Assembly: GCA_023381355.1 (NCBI GenBank)
Contig: JAMCUL010000007.1
Coordinates: 1-55,873, forward strand
Direction: 5' to 3'
Source: Thermoplasmatota archaeon
GTDB lineage: Archaea > Thermoplasmatota > Thermoplasmata > Thermoplasmatales > Thermoplasmataceae
Length of the DNA: 55,873 bases
Numbering within the stretch: the first letter of the stretch is position 1; each line of letters opens with the position of its first letter. Below are positions 54,634 to 55,873 of this stretch, in pieces. A program made the translations under genes and the position numbers. A model generated the notes under the pieces. It was not told where the DNA came from. It did no database searches and saw nothing but the letters and a program-made list of their open reading frames with translations.

Positions 54634-55575
54634 TCAGGGATTTTTTATATTTTTCTGATGTCTTTTACTCCCTATTATTATCGCCCCAGCTATAACGGAA
54701 CCTGCAATCACAATCCCTACGATGGCATACAATTCCGTTATTGATATTCCCGATGATTGAGAATTAGATGAAAATATAAAAGCGCCTAAAATGTCAGCCA
54801 TATGTATTAAAGGTTGGCCATCTGTATAACCAACAGTTAATGCAACAAGAGAATACTTACCCGGTTCAAGGTATGCGTGAGCAATAACAGCAACAGTATT
54901 ATTACCAGTGGTCCCTTCCACTGGATCTACAATTGATGTGTTTTTATCTATAATTAAGCCAGAAATACCACTAAGAGATATAAAATCCTGACTGGAAGCA
55001 AGTACCATGAAAACTACCAAGGAATAGCTGTTTACAGTAAAATTATTATAGACTAGCGTTCTATTATAATACTCCTGATAATGTTTATAATTTGTATTAT
55101 TATTGAAACCAAAGTGAACTGAATAACTTTTAAACCCTGACACTCCAAATCCAGCTAAAGTGTAATAATTAGAAGGTGAATTCGAAATCGAAGAGGAATT
55201 ATGTTTGGAAATTGATATTTGCGCACCCGTATCATTTGATGCGGTTGTCGCATACGTTACATTTCCGCTAGAGAGAAGACTTTGAGGGCCATTCCCACCA
55301 TTGTCTTCTCCAAAAACATAAATTTGGCTTCCATTAGGGAGTGAAATTGACTTATTTTGACCTACTATTTTATAATAATCCAGTACCGGATTTTTTGAAT
55401 TTGATCCGCTCAACGGAGTCGCATTACTTTGTGTATAACTTACATTCATATTACCATTATTAAAAGACATCATAGAATCCATCTGAACTATAAACGAGGT
55501 AAAATAAACACCGACAAACAAAATAATTATAACAATCGCTACTATCTTGATACTTAATGTTATTTCTTTAGATAT
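54634..55575 (-). CDS. Membrane-anchored surface protein, possible ATA start
   Basis: About 313 residues. From ATA 55575 the N-terminus is a signal-anchor (SLSIKIVAIVIIILFVGVYF-like segment after KEIT). The body is Ser/Asn/Gly-rich and beta-like with many N-x-S/T sites, as in archaeal surface proteins. The C-terminus is a membrane helix (LYAIVGIVIAGSVIAGAIIIG) and a basic tail (SKRHQKNIKNP). The first ordinary start is TTG 55519-55521, which would cut the anchor. GGTGAT (55581-55586) is 5 nt before ATA 55575, so initiation at ATA, or a disrupted start, is suggested. No family recognised; the layout fits a two-anchor surface protein. Confidence 0.6.
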   Translation of the reverse strand: MSKEITLSIKIVAIVIIILFVGVYFTSFIVQMDSMMSFNNGNMNVSYTQSNATPLSGSNSKNPVLDYYKIVGQNKSISLPNGSQIYVFGEDNGGNGPQSLLSSGNVTYATTASNDTGAQISISKHNSSSISNSPSNYYTLAGFGVSGFKSYSVHFGFNNNTNYKHYQEYYNRTLVYNNFTVNSYSLVVFMVLASSQDFISLSGISGLIIDKNTSIVDPVEGTTGNNTVAVIAHAYLEPGKYSLVALTVGYTDGQPLIHMADILGAFIFSSNSQSSGISITELYAIVGIVIAGSVIAGAIIIGSKRHQKNIKNP

Positions 55576-55762
55576 ACGAGATCACCATTTTAACATTATA
55601 CAATAGAATCAAACTATTTAAAATCATTCGTTCTATCTAACCATGCAGTCTAACGTGTTCGAGCGCATCAGCCTCGGTTAGCAGCCATTCTTTTAATAAC
55701 GAGGGAATATCTACATTGAAGTTCTTTCCTCTCAAATTTGAGATATTAGGGTGTCTCATATT

Positions 55763-55873
55763 TCAGCAACTGACGATCTTCATTATCTCCCTTGGATTCT
55801 CACCCATCCTGATGTTTGATACAAGCATCAGATTATATGCAAGGATTCTTAATCCAACTGCATTATCATAATC
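55763..55873 (-). CDS. C-terminal end of a probable transposase, cut by window edge
   Basis: 36 codons are visible, NAVGLRILAYNLMLVSNIRM then GENPREIMKIVSC, ending in TGA at 55763-55765. The GLR-LAYNLxLxxNxRxG pattern resembles the C-terminus of IS4/DDE_Tnp_1-type transposases and fits the surrounding element debris. The 240 nt between here and the surface protein gene hold no gene I can support. Confidence 0.4.
   Translation of the reverse strand, partial: DYDNAVGLRILAYNLMLVSNIRMGENPREIMKIVSC

Overview
This 55.9 kb window looks like chromosome of a Thermoplasmatales archaeon (Thermoplasma/Cuniculiplasma-type acidophile). The evidence is an archaeal information-processing set (RadB, FEN-1 with a PCNA-binding tail, archaeal ProRS, TyrRS and AsnRS, NadM, RNase Z), TrmB, HxlR and Lrp regulators, TATA boxes about 25 nt before start codons (leaderless transcripts), GGTGAT-type ribosome sites inside operons, and heavy AGG/AGA arginine use. 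The genus cannot be fixed from sequence alone.

Layout. 0-5.9 kb: small unknown genes, a DODA-type dioxygenase, a redox pair (Rdx protein and HxlR regulator), and a winged-helix regulator divergent from an MFS transporter across a perfect palindrome, then a second MFS. 6-14 kb: flavin disulfide oxidoreductase, Lrp-like regulator with its own inverted repeat, aminotransferase, a membrane-anchored unknown coupled to NadM, an M20 peptidase and a phosphate-type permease. 14-25.6 kb: proS, HAD phosphatase, radB and fen on the plus strand. Facing them is a minus-strand group smc-scpA, then a Cas4-like nuclease split over two small membrane genes, then tyrS. A membrane protein and RNase Z follow. 25.6-34.7 kb: NCS1 permease, scpB-purD, the overlapping asnS-hemE-hemH-(EF1A/SelB-like protein without a G-domain P-loop) operon, and DUF309 and DUF167 proteins.

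34.9-49.5 kb is an alpha-glucan utilisation locus: TrmB regulator, GH31 alpha-glucosidase, GH13 maltogenic enzyme, ABC ATPase, a secreted 1578-residue GH57 amylopullulanase-like enzyme, and the two permeases and binding protein of a sugar ABC importer. Extracellular glucan would be cut by GH57, imported by ABC, and finished to glucose by GH13 and GH31. A third MFS transporter follows, preceded by a 47-codon Cys-containing ORF.

51-55.9 kb, next to tRNA-Asp(GTC), is a graveyard of mobile elements: an IS630 relic cut by an IS21 left end, itself cut by an apparently intact IS110 element, then relics of another IS110, an ISL3 transposase and a group II intron-type reverse transcriptase, and the end of one more probable transposase. 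The best unexpected signals are a bridge RNA in the IS110 left end whose guide matches the element terminus, with guides that also resemble the insertion site, and the membrane-split Cas4-like nuclease behind smc-scpA.
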